Assembly (NCBI GenBank): GCA_018398805.1
Contig: JAGFBZ010000688.1
Span: 372,001-436,000, forward strand
Source of the DNA: Hirundichthys speculiger
Lineage: Eukaryota > Chordata > Actinopteri > Beloniformes > Exocoetidae
Length of the DNA stretch: 64,000 nt
Direction: 5' to 3'
Position numbers and translations under genes: made by a program. Positions 46,401 to 57,479 of this stretch are shown here, piece by piece. The first letter of the stretch is position 1. Each line of letters begins with the position of its first letter. The notes below the pieces were generated by a model. It made no database searches and had not been told where the DNA came from. It saw only the letters and a list, made by a program, of their open reading frames with translations.

Positions 46401-49400
46401 CAAATCTCTCCAAAGATACACTCGCCAATTCCTGAAATCAGGATTGCACATGTAGACGACGCACATGCAGACCAATCAAGACCAAAACCAACCTCCATAC
46501 ATTCAGGAGTCATCGGGAAGCCTGCTATTACTGTTGCAAGTAAAGCTCAAACACTGCCTTCAATGTCCGTTACATCAAATTCGGTGTCCAACAAGCTTTC
46601 AGAAGCTTCAAAAACTGTGGCTGTGACCCCACCAGCTTCAAAAATACCGTCACCTATACAGCCAGGAAAGAAACTGCCTACAACACCAAGTGTTAGTACA
46701 TCAAGCAGCTCTACAGCTCCCTCAACACAGGCAGCCCCTGTTAGGAGTTTGGCCATGACATCCACCTCAAACGTTCCTTCTGTTTCCCCACGGAGATACC
46801 AGCTGTCAAGGCAGCCATCTCAAGCAGATAAACCTGGAGTATTGTCGCAAGCAAACAGGAGCCCAGTTGCAGAGGATGTCCGAACATCAGCAAAGAGAGC
46901 AGTGCTTCACCAGTGGGTCAGATATCCACCGAGCCTCCAAAACAGTTGCAGGAGTCCTCAAAGGAATCCAAACCACAGCTACACATACTGAATGACAATT
47001 CAGTTACATATAGTGAAGCCTACCTTTACAACAGAAACCAGAGCTCATTTCACTCCCCCTCTGGCTCCCAAGTACCCAATAAAGTCCTTGACTTCTCGTC
47101 CGCAATGAACAAAAACAAAGACATCAAACAAAACAGCGAAACTGCTACTGGTTCGGAATCTACAAAAAGAAATGAGATTGTCGACTTCACGAAGTATAAG
47201 TCGAAAAGATTCAGAGAGAAACAACAGGCTGATACTGAGGTGAATGTGGACGTGGGTGACAAGACCACAGCTGCAGTAGATCTTACAAAACAACCTGAGG
47301 AAGATGAAATTGAATGGCCAGCTTCAGAATATCCTGGTGTGAGCTCCATACGGGACAGTCCAGCTGTCGCTCAGACTGATGAGGGATTACCAGCTGATCA
47401 ACACAGCACATCAAAGAGACAAGCATCTAGGCCAGATGTTGGGGTTGGCCAGTTGGCTTCCTCTCATTGTTCCCCTAAAAGAGCAGAGACAAAGCAAACA
47501 GATTTCAAAACCACTGCCAAGAGTGAAATAGATGTAGCATCCAAGCCAACTAGTCCATCTCCTGAATTATCGAAACGTTTTGACGCCAGCGTTGCATCGG
47601 GAACAACAAGCTCTACAGTTGTCCATCTTTCCAGCAAAGCAACTACTCTTGATGGCAGTCTCAAACAAACTATGAAAACTGTGTCAACACAAACAGTGCC
47701 CACCTCACCACTGATGAGCCCTGTTATGAAAAATCAAGTGGACATTCAGGAGCACCAACTGCCCAAACAGCAGAGCCCAACAACAGTTACAGCTGGTCTA
47801 ACACAGAAGATTCCCAGCGGCGTTAAGGGACCAGAGTCAACACCGCTTTACTCTCAAGCTCATGAAAAAGCTCAGCAGTATCAGAAGACCACTGCGCCAG
47901 CAAACTTGACTAAAGCCACACTAGATATGTCAATCAAGACAGTCGCCCTGCAGACACAACAGCCTGTTGTTCAGTCGAAGGATGCTGTTTGTGAGGCACT
48001 GTCTTTGACAAGGAGAAAACCACTGGCTTTTGTGGAGATGGACAAAGTTCCTAGTGATCATGAATCAATTGACCTGACATATAGAGCCGTACCAGCAGTG
48101 CCTCAGCAGCAAAAAACTGAGTATATTCAGTCAGCTCCTCGTGAGGAACCAGCAATTACACTGAAAGCTACCCAAGACAGGCCCTCTAAATATTGTACTA
48201 CTTCGAAGGAAGGGGTTCTTGATGTAGCTATGCCCACTGAAAAAGTCAGTGGTGACTGTAAGATTAGTTCACCTTCAAGTGCACAGCTTGGGGTAGAGAA
48301 TAAGCTTCAGCGCAGCTCAGAGTCTTGTCTGGATCAACGACAACCTTGGCAGACAACGCCTGGTGTCTTAACTCAGTCAAATCAGTCAACTTCACTGTCA
48401 TCGGTCACAAGACGAGAACACGAGATGTCCGCATCAACAAAGCATGCCACAGTAACGGTGTTGGATATGTCACCCAAGCCATCTCAATCCACTTTGGTTA
48501 AGGCAGTGCCCGAAAATGAGCGTACTCCAGAACAAGCAGTTTCTCTTGTTAATAAGCCAAGAAAAGGAAGACTTGCCAGGGAAGATTCTGTAGGTCTTCC
48601 ACTAATAGTTGATCCAACTCCAGCGGGATCAGCAAGCCAAATGCAGTCTCAGAATGCGGTCCCTGTCCAAAAACAGCAAATCACAGACAGAAAAACCACC
48701 CCTATTGTGCAGCAGCCACTTCCCAGCTACATGGCAACTCAGCGCGCCGCTGTGCCTCAGTCCAATTCCCACTTGCCTTCGCTCAGTACAGCTCCAGCAA
48801 ACTCCGTTAAAGGTACGATAGATATGTCAACAAGGGCATCTAGATCTGATGCAGTGGCACACTTTTCAGATCCAGTATCTTTGGTGCCCACAAGACGGTC
48901 AAGCTTACCGTATTCTCAAGGGGATTCTGCTGGTCTTCCACTAATTGTAGTGACTCAGCACCCCCAGGAGCCATCTAAAAGACAACAGCCCACAGTGGCA
49001 GAATCGCACAGATCCAACAAGGATTTGTGCGCAGTGGATCTCGAGAAACATCTGCGCCTGCCAATGCTGTCAAGAGCTTCCTAGACATGTCTCCAAAATC
49101 CCAGCAGAAACAGTATGAAACAACTCCTGCTGCCCCATCAACTGGAGTTGTGCCACTGGTCAGAGACAAGGCGACCCTATTCAGGAATGGTTCTGCCGGC
49201 GTACCCCTTATAGTGGAGCAATCTACATGTCAGCAAAGGAGACGAGTTATGAGTGGACTCAACGCAAATGAAACTTTGCATCGACGGATATCTACCTGCC
49301 ACTACAATGAAGAGTTTTCTCAGAAAAAGACCACCTACAAGGACACACAGCAACAAAATAAACCAGTGGACTTCTCGGCAAAAGACAGCGTAACTACAAC

Positions 49401-52400
49401 AAATCTGTCCACCAATCGAATTGAAGTAAAGGAGGGAGAGCCCATGAACTTTACAAATAAAAAAGCAAATAAAGAAACATTTGAAAGAAGGCAAACTGAA
49501 AGGAAGCTGGAAAAGAAAAAAGATGTGGGTGTTGTTGACCTGACTGTGGATCTTCAAAGCAAAACTACAACTGGAGACAACCAAATTGCAAGGGATTTTA
49601 CCTCTCCCTATGTTCCTTTAACATGTCAATACAATGTGTACTCTCCGCAACAATATATGCCAGAAACCCCTGCTAAAGAGATGAGAAATGACACCATGTT
49701 TTCTCAAACTCAAATGCCACCACAATATTGGGAATATTCAAATGATAAACAGAGCACCGGCCAACCTGGAATACTTTACAGGATGAGGTCGGGAACAGGA
49801 TCAAACTCTGAGCCAGTGACTTCTTCATCTTTAACTATGACTTCTATTGAAAGGCCGATGCAGCCTCTTCACCATTATGCTGCCCAGCCTACACAGGACA
49901 GACCATCTAGTCAGCTGTCATTTTACACAACATATCAACAGATAAGTAGGGTACCAGTTGACTCCAAGAAACCTGAACAAATGTCTCCAGTACCTCAGCT
50001 ACACACACAACCTTTGGTGGCCTATCAGCAATACCAGCATCCTGGTGTGGAAGTAGGCTGGACTAATGCAGGTTATCAGCCAAAAGCTCCTCCTCTGCAA
50101 AAACAAGACCCAGGTCTTCAGCATAATTTGACCCACAGACCCAAAACTCTTATCAAGCAGGCTACCGTCGACAGCTGTGGGAGCAATGAGGAGTACGAAG
50201 AAAATCGAACAATGACAAGTAGAAATACATCACCCTCCCCGTGCGCTACCCAACAGCTACATAGGTGGTATCCACACTGTTCCTGCCCCAGATGGTTCAG
50301 TTATTCAGCAAACACATGACAGACAAAGAACCGATCCTTCTTTGGCCTCTGGAGGGATACCGCCTGTGCAGCATGCGACGGCATATCACACAAAAGAACC
50401 TGCTCACCTCTCGAAACAACCTGATTTAGGCCAAAGCCATGTCTCTGCCCAGCGTTATCATGTACCGCCGGTACCATCAAGTACCATGCCTTCAATTCAG
50501 CATGGATCACAAGTGAGCACAGTTACACCAGAAGACACCAAAAGTCATCAATCGGTGCCAACTATACAAATGAAGAGTAGTTGTCAGAGGCAGGACGTTG
50601 GAGCTGAGCCGCAAGCTCCACAGGTACCTGTAACACCAGCAGGACGTACCTCCGTCAAAGGCTTGATTTCATTGTTTAGTGGCTTGGAGTCACAACCCAC
50701 TGTCAGTACAAAAACACCTCCTGTTACATCCCACCATATGGAGATTGTGTCTAAACCGCTAGACCATAGTGCACAAGTTACTCCACCACAAATGGCAACT
50801 GTTAAGCAGGAGACAATTGTCCCAGTTACCCCTGCTGCTAAAATGGCAGAGGCAATTCCGTCAAGCCCACAAATCCCTGTTGTGTCAAGTTCTCCGCCTT
50901 GCACGCCAGCTCATATTATCCACCAGGATACAGCTGAATCTAGACCAGTAACAACTGAAAGCAAAGTCGCTGTTCCTTCTGAATCACCCAAAGATCAAAC
51001 TACAGCCATGCCGAGAGAGTTGGCTCCAGCATCATCACCGATTGATGAATCACAACAAGCCGGTTTGAGTCCAAGGGATACGAGCCACCAAGCACCCCCA
51101 GTGGTCTCATTGGCAGACTCTACTTCTAGTATGTCACCACTGTGTGCTTTTGAGTCTCCTTCTCCTTCTCAAGACTATCAACAACCACAGGCAATAGTAA
51201 ATGCAGTGCAAGTACAACACTCGGTAATGGAAACACCAGAAAAAGAATTGCCTCTTCCTGAACCTTCACCAGCTACATCTCCAGATACGGTATTACATGA
51301 AGGAAGTCAAAGTACGGAATGTTCAACAGAACCTTTACAAACGTTACCTGTTGTAAAACCAAAAGAAACTGCTGAGGAAGCTTCATCTGTCACAAAGGAA
51401 ACTGAATCAGACATGTCACAACAACAGAGTTCAGATGAGAGGAAACAAACTATAACAACAGAGTCTACTGATGCCACTGCCAGATTTGGTGAGGTATCTT
51501 CTGTAGCCAGCGTGCAACAAGAAAACGGCAAACCGCCAAGATCAATCTACATTGGAATTAATTCATCAGAAGCTCCACTTGTTGGTACAGAAAATGAATC
51601 AGGGGATCAGAAGCCTTATATAAGACTGCCTCATATTTTTGTCTCAGCAGCAAGCTCTCCAGAAGAAGAGACAAATGAGCTTGAATCCAGTGAATGTAGC
51701 AAGCCAGACTTTCCCAAGACTGCTGTCTCTGAAGAAACCACTCCGAGTGCAACAACTCCCACTGACTCTAAGGATCTTTTACCCGATATTATTGGTGCAC
51801 AATCCGATACTTCTAAGGATGTTGAGTCTCTGGATATTAGTAGGACTGATGCAACTGTTGAAACTCCTGTCGAGGCAGATAAGACCTGCTCACCAGACAT
51901 GTCACTTGCACCAAGTACAACAGATAAAATACAAGAAAACCAACAAGACTCGCAGCTCATTGTCACTGAGAAAAGCCCAACTATAGATGCTGTCATCTCA
52001 GAGGTTGAAACAGCAGAGACATCAGAGACAACTGAGGGTTCAGGAGTCACAACCTCAACCGGCTTCCACAGACATAAAGTCAGCCACTCCAGACATAACA
52101 CCACCTGAAGTAGTCAAACCTCTCAATGACTTGGTCTGTGAAGATGAAAACACAACTTCAGAAGAAAAACCACAGAAAGGTATAGAAGCACCTGAGGAAT
52201 CGATTCACAAAGATGAAAGCAAATCTTCACATGATGTATTGCCTAAAGAAAGTCAAATATTTGACAAGCTGCCTCTTAAAGAGGCACCCTCGGTTTCAGA
52301 TATTAAATTACCTGAAGAAGTTCAAGAAATTCGTGAAGAAACTGAAAGGGACGTCACTCCTACTGCGCCGGAGTCTAGTGCTATCAGCCTGCCCAAAGAG

Positions 52401-55400
52401 GAAATTACTGTCGTCAAGGAAGACAGTCCTGCTGTCAAGGATGATCAGCCTGAGGCTGAACCATCTCATGAGCAAGCAGGAAAAGGCATATTTTCCCTGT
52501 TTAGCGGTTCGGCATCAACCCCACAACAAACGCCTCCCCAACCTGGACTATCAATACTTGGTGGGATTCTGCCTGGCTCATCTCCCAAAGAAACTTCTGG
52601 GACCGGGTTACTGTCGATGTTTAGCGGATCAAACGCCTCTTCCTCAGCTGAGTCAAAAGACACACCGCCACCCCCAACCCCACAAGAGCCCCAGGGAAAA
52701 GGTCTATTCTCTATGTTTGGTGGTTCAATTAGTCAGCCGCCATTCGGTCCAAGAGGTCCTACTGCTGGAGGTGTGCGACCCAGAGGACCCCTACCCAAAG
52801 AACCCCCTGGCCCAAGGGGTCCAACTCCCGGAGGTGTGCAACTCAGAGGCCCTCCACCCAAAGAACCTCCTGGAAAAGGCTTGTTTTCAATGTTTGGTGG
52901 ATCTGCACCTCAACAGCCACCTAGTCCCAGAGGCCATCTGGGGGGTGGTGCCCCACCTAGAGGGCCTTCCACTGGATCTTCTCTGTTTGGTGGCATCCTA
53001 CCAGGTTCTGCAACTCAAAAAGATACCCCGGGTACTGGTCTGTTTTCCAAGTTTGGTGGTCTTAGTACCCAACCTCAGACAGGACCTAAAGTAAGTCCAC
53101 CTGGACCAACAGTTACACAACCAAAGCCCAGTGGTCCAGAGATCTCAGGGAAGGGGCTGTTCTCTATGTTTGGTGGATCAGGCCAACAGTCATCAGAAGC
53201 ACCGCCCACAGCCTCTAAGCCACCTGAATCAGAGGGTGTTTTTAAGGTTTCCTCTGTGTTTTCACTTGGTGGAAATTCTGAGAGTAACAAATCTAAAACT
53301 GGCTTTGGCCTGTTTGGCATGTCCTTCTTAGAAGAAACCAAAACGGAGGCAGAGCAACAGAAATCCACGGAGGCAAAAGAAGAAACAAAGGATGATCATG
53401 TTGAATCCACAAAGACTATACCACCTGAATCTCTTTCTTCATCATTAGGTAAGGAGGAACCTCAAGAAGAGCAGGAGCTCAAAGATGTTCAAGATTCAAC
53501 CAAAGACATTTCTAAAAATGCAGCCGAATCTTCTGTTCACCAAACAGAACCATCTGTAGATGTGGAACACGATGCCTCCGTCATGGTTGAAACCTCTACC
53601 ACGGACACATCACACATGAGTGAAAATTTACAAGAGAAAGTGACACTCATGGAACAACAAGATGATAAACAAGCTATTGAGGCACAGTCCAACTTTGCAA
53701 GTGAACGTAAAGACTCAAAAGATTTGATGGGTGTCGAGAAAAAAGCTGTTGAATCAGAAACGGATACTTCAGGAATTAAGAGCACAGATGATGAAACTGA
53801 CAGAGATGGTATCAAAAGCCCAACAGAGGAAAATGACACCATTCAAATACCACAAACTGTTGCAAATTCAACCGAAAAACCCACAAGCTCTGATATGGTT
53901 GTTGAGGAACAGATAAAAGCCGTTGTTGAGGGGGAGGTGATACATTCAGAAACTGAAAAACAGGCTGAAGTGGCTTTGACAGTTGCTGCTGAAGATCAAA
54001 CTTCAGCGGCCATTGTTGAAAAATCATCTGAAGAGGCTTTGAAAGTTGCTGGAGAACAACAACCAGCAGCAGCTGATGTTGAAAAATCGCCTGAGGAAGC
54101 TTTGAAAGCTGCTAATGAAGAACAACCTACTGCTGATGTTGAAAAAATCACCTCGAGAGGCTTTAACAGTTGCTAGTGAAGAACAACCGGCTGTTTCTGA
54201 TGCCGAAAAATCATCTGAGGAGGCTTTGAAAGTTACTAGTGAAGAAGAAGCAGCAGGTCACAGGTGTAGAAAGAATAGCTAAAGAAGCAACCTGTGACTG
54301 ATGCAGTCACAGAAACAGCAGAGGCACCTCCTGCAGAATCGGTGGCGAGTACAGTTTCAGAATCAGAAATCTCAGCTGAAAAAGATTTGAAAGCCTCTCC
54401 TGAAACTACAGAGAAGCCAACTGAGGCAACAGTAGAGGCAACTAAAGAGCCTGTTCAGGAGTTAGATAAAACACGTGAAGGTGACACTGTTGTCTCCGTG
54501 GTCTCATCTTCAAGTGAAGAAAAGACTGTTGTGAGCAGCTCTTTAGCGCCTGCTGGTCCTCCTCCACAGCAACAGCCCAGGCCAGGCATGGCAAGACCAC
54601 CTGGTCCACCAGGACAGAGAATGGGACCACCAAGGATGGGTGGACCAAGGATGGGTGGACCAAGAATGGGTGGACCAAGGATGGCAGGACCAAGGATGGC
54701 TGGACCAAGGCAACAAGGACCACAAAAACCACCTGAACCTGCTCCATTTTCTGGCTTTATGTCTATGTTCTCAGCTCCCAAGTGCACCAAGTAAACCGTC
54801 AACTGTTGGTGGATTTTTCTCCAGTTCACCTGGATCACTTATTTGGATCGTCACCTGCTCCTCGTCAGCCGCCACCACAGCAACAACAACAGCAGCAGCA
54901 GAAAAGCTCATTTTTCGGCCTTCCCAGCAGCATTGGAGCAGAATCCCTTACCAGCGACCTGTTCGGTATGTTCAAAGGTCCCGAGACGACAAAGTCTGAG
55001 GAACCTCAAGAGCCTGACACAGAGTCCAAACAAGGGGTTCCCTCTGAAAATGTGACAAACTCTGAGATAACCGAAAAGCCCCATTCAGAGAGTACGCCCA
55101 TAACTGAGGATGTTAAAGCCACTGAGGACTCTGAGGCGCCTGAAAAAGGGCTCATGGAGGAGGCAGAACGAAAAGACAAAACAGAGGTGGAAGAAAGTTC
55201 TCTCACTGAAAGTACAATAAAAGTTCCCTGCCCTGTAAAAGAGGAAGGAGATGATGAGCATGCTGGGGAATCGGAAAAGCCAGTTAGCGATGCACCTGAC
55301 AAAGCTGCACCGCCCACAGCTGACACAGCCGATACCAAAGGCGTGTTTGACATACCTGGTTTGGGTGCACCCAAATTTGGCTTTATGTCTGTAGCTGCTG

Positions 55401-56050
55401 AAGGCGCATCATCCTTTGGATCCCTTTTCTCCAACACAGCATCTCCAGCTCCTGCTGCCAAGACACCCCAGCCACAACAGACGGACAGTGGACTGTTTTC
55501 AGGTTTCAAAACGCTTTCAGCTGGCATTTTCCAGGATGAAAAGCCAGCTGGAAAGGAAGAAGCATCGCCCGCTTCATCTATGTTTGGCGTGAAACTCAGC
55601 TCGATGTTTGGAAGCTCGGATCCTCCCAAACCCGAATCCGCACCTCCCGCCGCCACGTCCCGGCCTCAGTCTGAAAGTCCAAAACCTGCAGATGAAGCTG
55701 ATGAGCCAGAATCTGACAAACCCTCCCCAGGTTCTGGAGGAACCGAAAGTGCAGATGCTAGTGATACAGAAGGTCCAACAGAAACATCGAAAACGGGAAG
55801 CTGCGACACCTTAGCGCAGACGCCGCAGTCTGGCTTCCCTTCCCACTCAGGTTCCCTAACAGAAAGTCTGGATAAACCTCAGCTAACGATCACCCCGTGT
55901 GCATTAGAGAAGAGCGGAGAAAGCACACCTGACACCATGCATGCAGACGCGACCACAGGTCCCTCAAAGGATCTGCTTGACGAAGGAAGCTTCAAAAAGG
56001 CTAGTATCTGTATGATAAATGGCGTAGTTCATTTACTCATACAACTGTAG
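40410..56050 (+). CDS. unc13b: giant unc13b coding exon (about 15.6 kb), with assembly-type frame breaks
   Basis: A coding block of about 5,200 codons follows the acceptor CGAATCCAG in phase with 39884. It opens RSNGKGGVRIIPVDSG, then has an acidic, Trp/Tyr-containing segment to about 41260. Next come repeated GLLSGL motifs (41480-44790), an ordered-looking centre (44980-46330), many V/L-D-L/F/M-S/T motifs (46080-49550), a Tyr/Gln/Pro part (49600-50350), acidic Thr/Glu/Pro sequence (50600-52480), GKGLFSMFGG repeats (52480-53340 and 54750-55630) and a Ser/Pro end. About 17 single-base shifts break the frame, yet each frame resumes at once with the same repeats, and no stop occurs away from a shift. 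The 3' splice donor is not fixed: no GT near 55950-56030 gives the phase needed for 58962, and the open frame simply ends at 56050. I recall giant-exon UNC13B predictions in other vertebrates but cannot verify that here. Confidence 0.85.
41385..44795 (+). repeat. protein repeat array 1: about 23 GGLLSGLF-type motifs
   Basis: Within the giant exon, short motifs of about 15 residues recur every 100-190 bp in Pro/Gln/Ser-rich linkers. Examples are SGISKLLAFIPKSGG (41602), GGMLSGILKFATGED (42410), QGLLSGLLKLGSTED (42840), SGGLLSGFLKFASET (43014), SKGLLSGLMKLGSTE (43300), QGGFLSGLFGTGG (43548), GGLLSGLFNKLASAD (44040), SGGLLSGIIKLAAGD (44297) and SPGLLSRIFKTGTDD (44760). Each is a short hydrophobic patch followed by Lys and an acidic tail, suited to forming an isolated amphipathic helix. 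The linkers are otherwise low in hydrophobic residues. Function unknown. Confidence 0.85.
44980..46330 (+). other. ordered-looking central segment of the giant exon product
   Basis: Between the two disordered halves the sequence becomes rich in aromatic and aliphatic residues: LEEIQRLLYGTSNEYGYKD then LLYNFTEHGVIPPELYEHQ (from about 45012), LWQQLNDYVLAEAL (45142), EWYQQWISLLEQGLWW (45762), GYYVYTDEDYIYSLLTDK (45831) and ITENIATILKQKETDK (45942). Such content, with predicted helices and a Gly-Tyr-Tyr-Val-Tyr strand, suggests one or two folded domains. I do not recognise the family. Four single-base shifts (45141, about 45310, 45592 and the one upstream at 44728) must be bridged to read it whole. 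Confidence 0.55.
45389..49545 (+). other. cluster of hydrophobic-Asp-hydrophobic-Ser/Thr motifs (PxDLS-like)
   Basis: About 17 copies of a [VIL]-D/N-[LFM]-[ST] tetrapeptide recur: FDMS (45398), LNLS (45494), LDLS (45696), PMDLT (46086), PVDFT (46194), LDFS (47087), VDFT (47180), VDLT (47276), LDMS (47921), IDLT (48068), LDMS (48461), IDMS (48818), LDMS (49081), PVDFS (49363), PMNFT (49441) and VDLT (49534). Several are followed by a basic residue. PMDLT and PVDFS are close to PxDLS, the ligand of CtBP proteins including the ribbon protein RIBEYE. Binding is inferred, not shown. Confidence 0.6.
53995..54262 (+). repeat. coding minisatellite of about 84 bp (VEKSxEEALKVA units)
   Basis: Four to five units of about 28 residues repeat: VEKSSEEALKVAGEQQPAA, VEKSPEEALKAANEEQP, then (after a one-base shift at the A6 run 54142-54147) VEKSPREALTVASEEQP and AEKSSEEALKVTSEEE. 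The repeat is alternately acidic and helical. The frame resumes exactly in register after the shift, which supports an artefactual insertion in the A run. Confidence 0.8.
54612..54715 (+). repeat. MGGPR tandem coding repeat
   Basis: Six or so 15-bp units encode MGGPR/MAGPR repeats (CCAAGGATGGGTGGA type). The Arg-Met-Gly-Gly-Pro composition is RGG-like and contrasts with the acidic flanks. It is followed by a CAG/CAA-encoded polyglutamine tract (about 54880-54902). Confidence 0.9.
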
Positions 56051-56507
56051 ATAGATGTTGTGCCCAATTTCCTGACCCTTCTTACCCATTTATTCCCATT
56101 TTCCCATAGTTTATCCTTAATTAATCCTTTCCCCATTTTTTATTTATAGGCTCATTTTGACTAAATTATTTTCTAAATTAAACCATATAGATGAACAGAT
56201 AAGAAAGGATAAGTCTGGGGTAGTTGTTAGCTGTTGGCGTGTCTCCATTACCAGTGACGATTCTGCAACGATAATAGTTATGGGGTCGAGACGAGTCCCC
56301 GCCTTGGTGTACGTACTTAAATACAGCGGGGCCCTGGAAAACTGCTGGGTGACGTGGTTCTGTTGCTTTTCATTCACCGCTACTGTCTCCATACATGCAA
56401 ACAGAAACCGAGCAAACATCTCACCTCCTTCCACGCTTATCTCGCTGTTCTAATTTGCTTTTTTAAAAATACTTTTTCAAAGTCATATTCTTTTATTTCA
56501 CTAATGA

Positions 56508-56585
56508 TTGGCAAACAGTGAAAGGTGACGCGTTACTGCCACCAGGGGGCATGAGAGTTAGTTTGTTCGGTCAGTAGATCCTACC
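56508..56585 (+). repeat. short dispersed repeat around ACTGCCACCAGGGGG (copy 2)
   Basis: Diverged second copy of the block at 27875 (GGCAAACAGTGAAAGGTG then ACTGCCACCAGGGGGC). Nothing else in 56060-57470 could be assigned; it reads as intron. Confidence 0.4.
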
Positions 56586-57479
56586 AGGTCCGACGCTAGT
56601 AGGACTGCAGAGGAGGTTGGCCCTGATACAAGTTTTACCGCCACTAACGGAAACCTCTACCTCCTGTGAGGGAAACTGTTTTATTGCAGCAGACTCATTT
56701 ATTAACAGTTTATTTATTTATGACATACCCACCACCATAAATGCAAACCAATTAATTAAAACGTGCCATTATAAATATAATGGTGACGGAAATGATCCCA
56801 TGTCAGGAAATGCTCAGCGAGTGTAAATATAACGGATCCATTTCACACCACCTCATTAATGGGATTCCTGATGGCGGCGGATGAAGAAACCGTTGGTTTT
56901 ATTTATTGGCTTTTCAGTGGCGAGGTGCTCGTTGGGGCCCCTCCCCTCCCCGTCCCCTGTGGCTCTCAGAGTTATTTCCAGGTCTCAGCCAATTTGTTTA
57001 AATGAATCAGACTGATAGATTTATGACGCTGTTGCGGCGCACACCACCGAGGAGGGCTGGTCGCTGGGGCGAAGTGAACAATGAGACGCAATTTGGCTCA
57101 CGCCCGAGACAAAGTGAGTGATTCGAGTTAAGACTCAGAGCTGTTTTCTTCATTAGAGCTCCCAGTAATCAGCAGTCTGGGACTTTTTCATCGCACAGGT
57201 TAAGCCTCTAAGAGAGCTTTTAACCAGTGTCTTTAAATGTGATTAGTTTAAAGTATCGTCAGTGATAGTCTGCGTATCACCTTAAAGAGCTTCTTAATGT
57301 TGCTGGTAAATTTAAAAGGTTGCGTGTAGCATTTGCACGAACCCGAGCTCATAATTTACATGCCGGTAGGGGCGGGGGTTGACTTTTTCTCAGCACGTTC
57401 TTGCACACAATCCTTTCTTTTGCTGAAATGTACATGACATTTAACAAGTAACACCTGGTTCAAACTCTTGACCGTCAAC

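Larger units (their letters stand above)
52485..55635 (+). repeat. protein repeat array 2: GKGLFSMFGG-type motifs
   Basis: About 13 Phe/Gly motifs form a second array: GKGIFSLFSGSAS (52485), GTGLLSMFSGSN (52599), GKGLFSMFGGSIS (52697), GKGLFSMFGGSAP (52875), SSLFGGILPGSA (52976), GTGLFSKFGGLS (53034), GKGLFSMFGGSGQ (53149), GFMSMFSAPS (54757), SDLFGMFKGPE (54953), SSMFGVKLSSMFGSSD (55575). Pro/Gly-rich PRGPTPGGV linkers separate the first group. It resembles array 1 in layout but uses Phe-Met-Phe instead of Leu-Leu. An acidic block (53340-54580) divides it. Confidence 0.8.

Noticed and set aside
41464..54845. Programmed +1 ribosomal frameshifting at all breaks
   Set aside because: There is no common slippery sequence; the sites are assorted short homopolymers, and 15 or more events in one chain would leave almost no full-length product.
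40410..56050. The block as several separate genes or as exons split by tiny introns
   Set aside because: Neighbouring frames overlap by tens of bases, resume in register after a one-base change, and lack GT/AG pairs at the breaks; the same repeats continue across them.
40410..56050. The block as a dead pseudogene
   Set aside because: No nonsense substitutions occur away from the shifts, motifs remain intact, and the splice acceptor and phase are preserved; decay would mix both indel signs.
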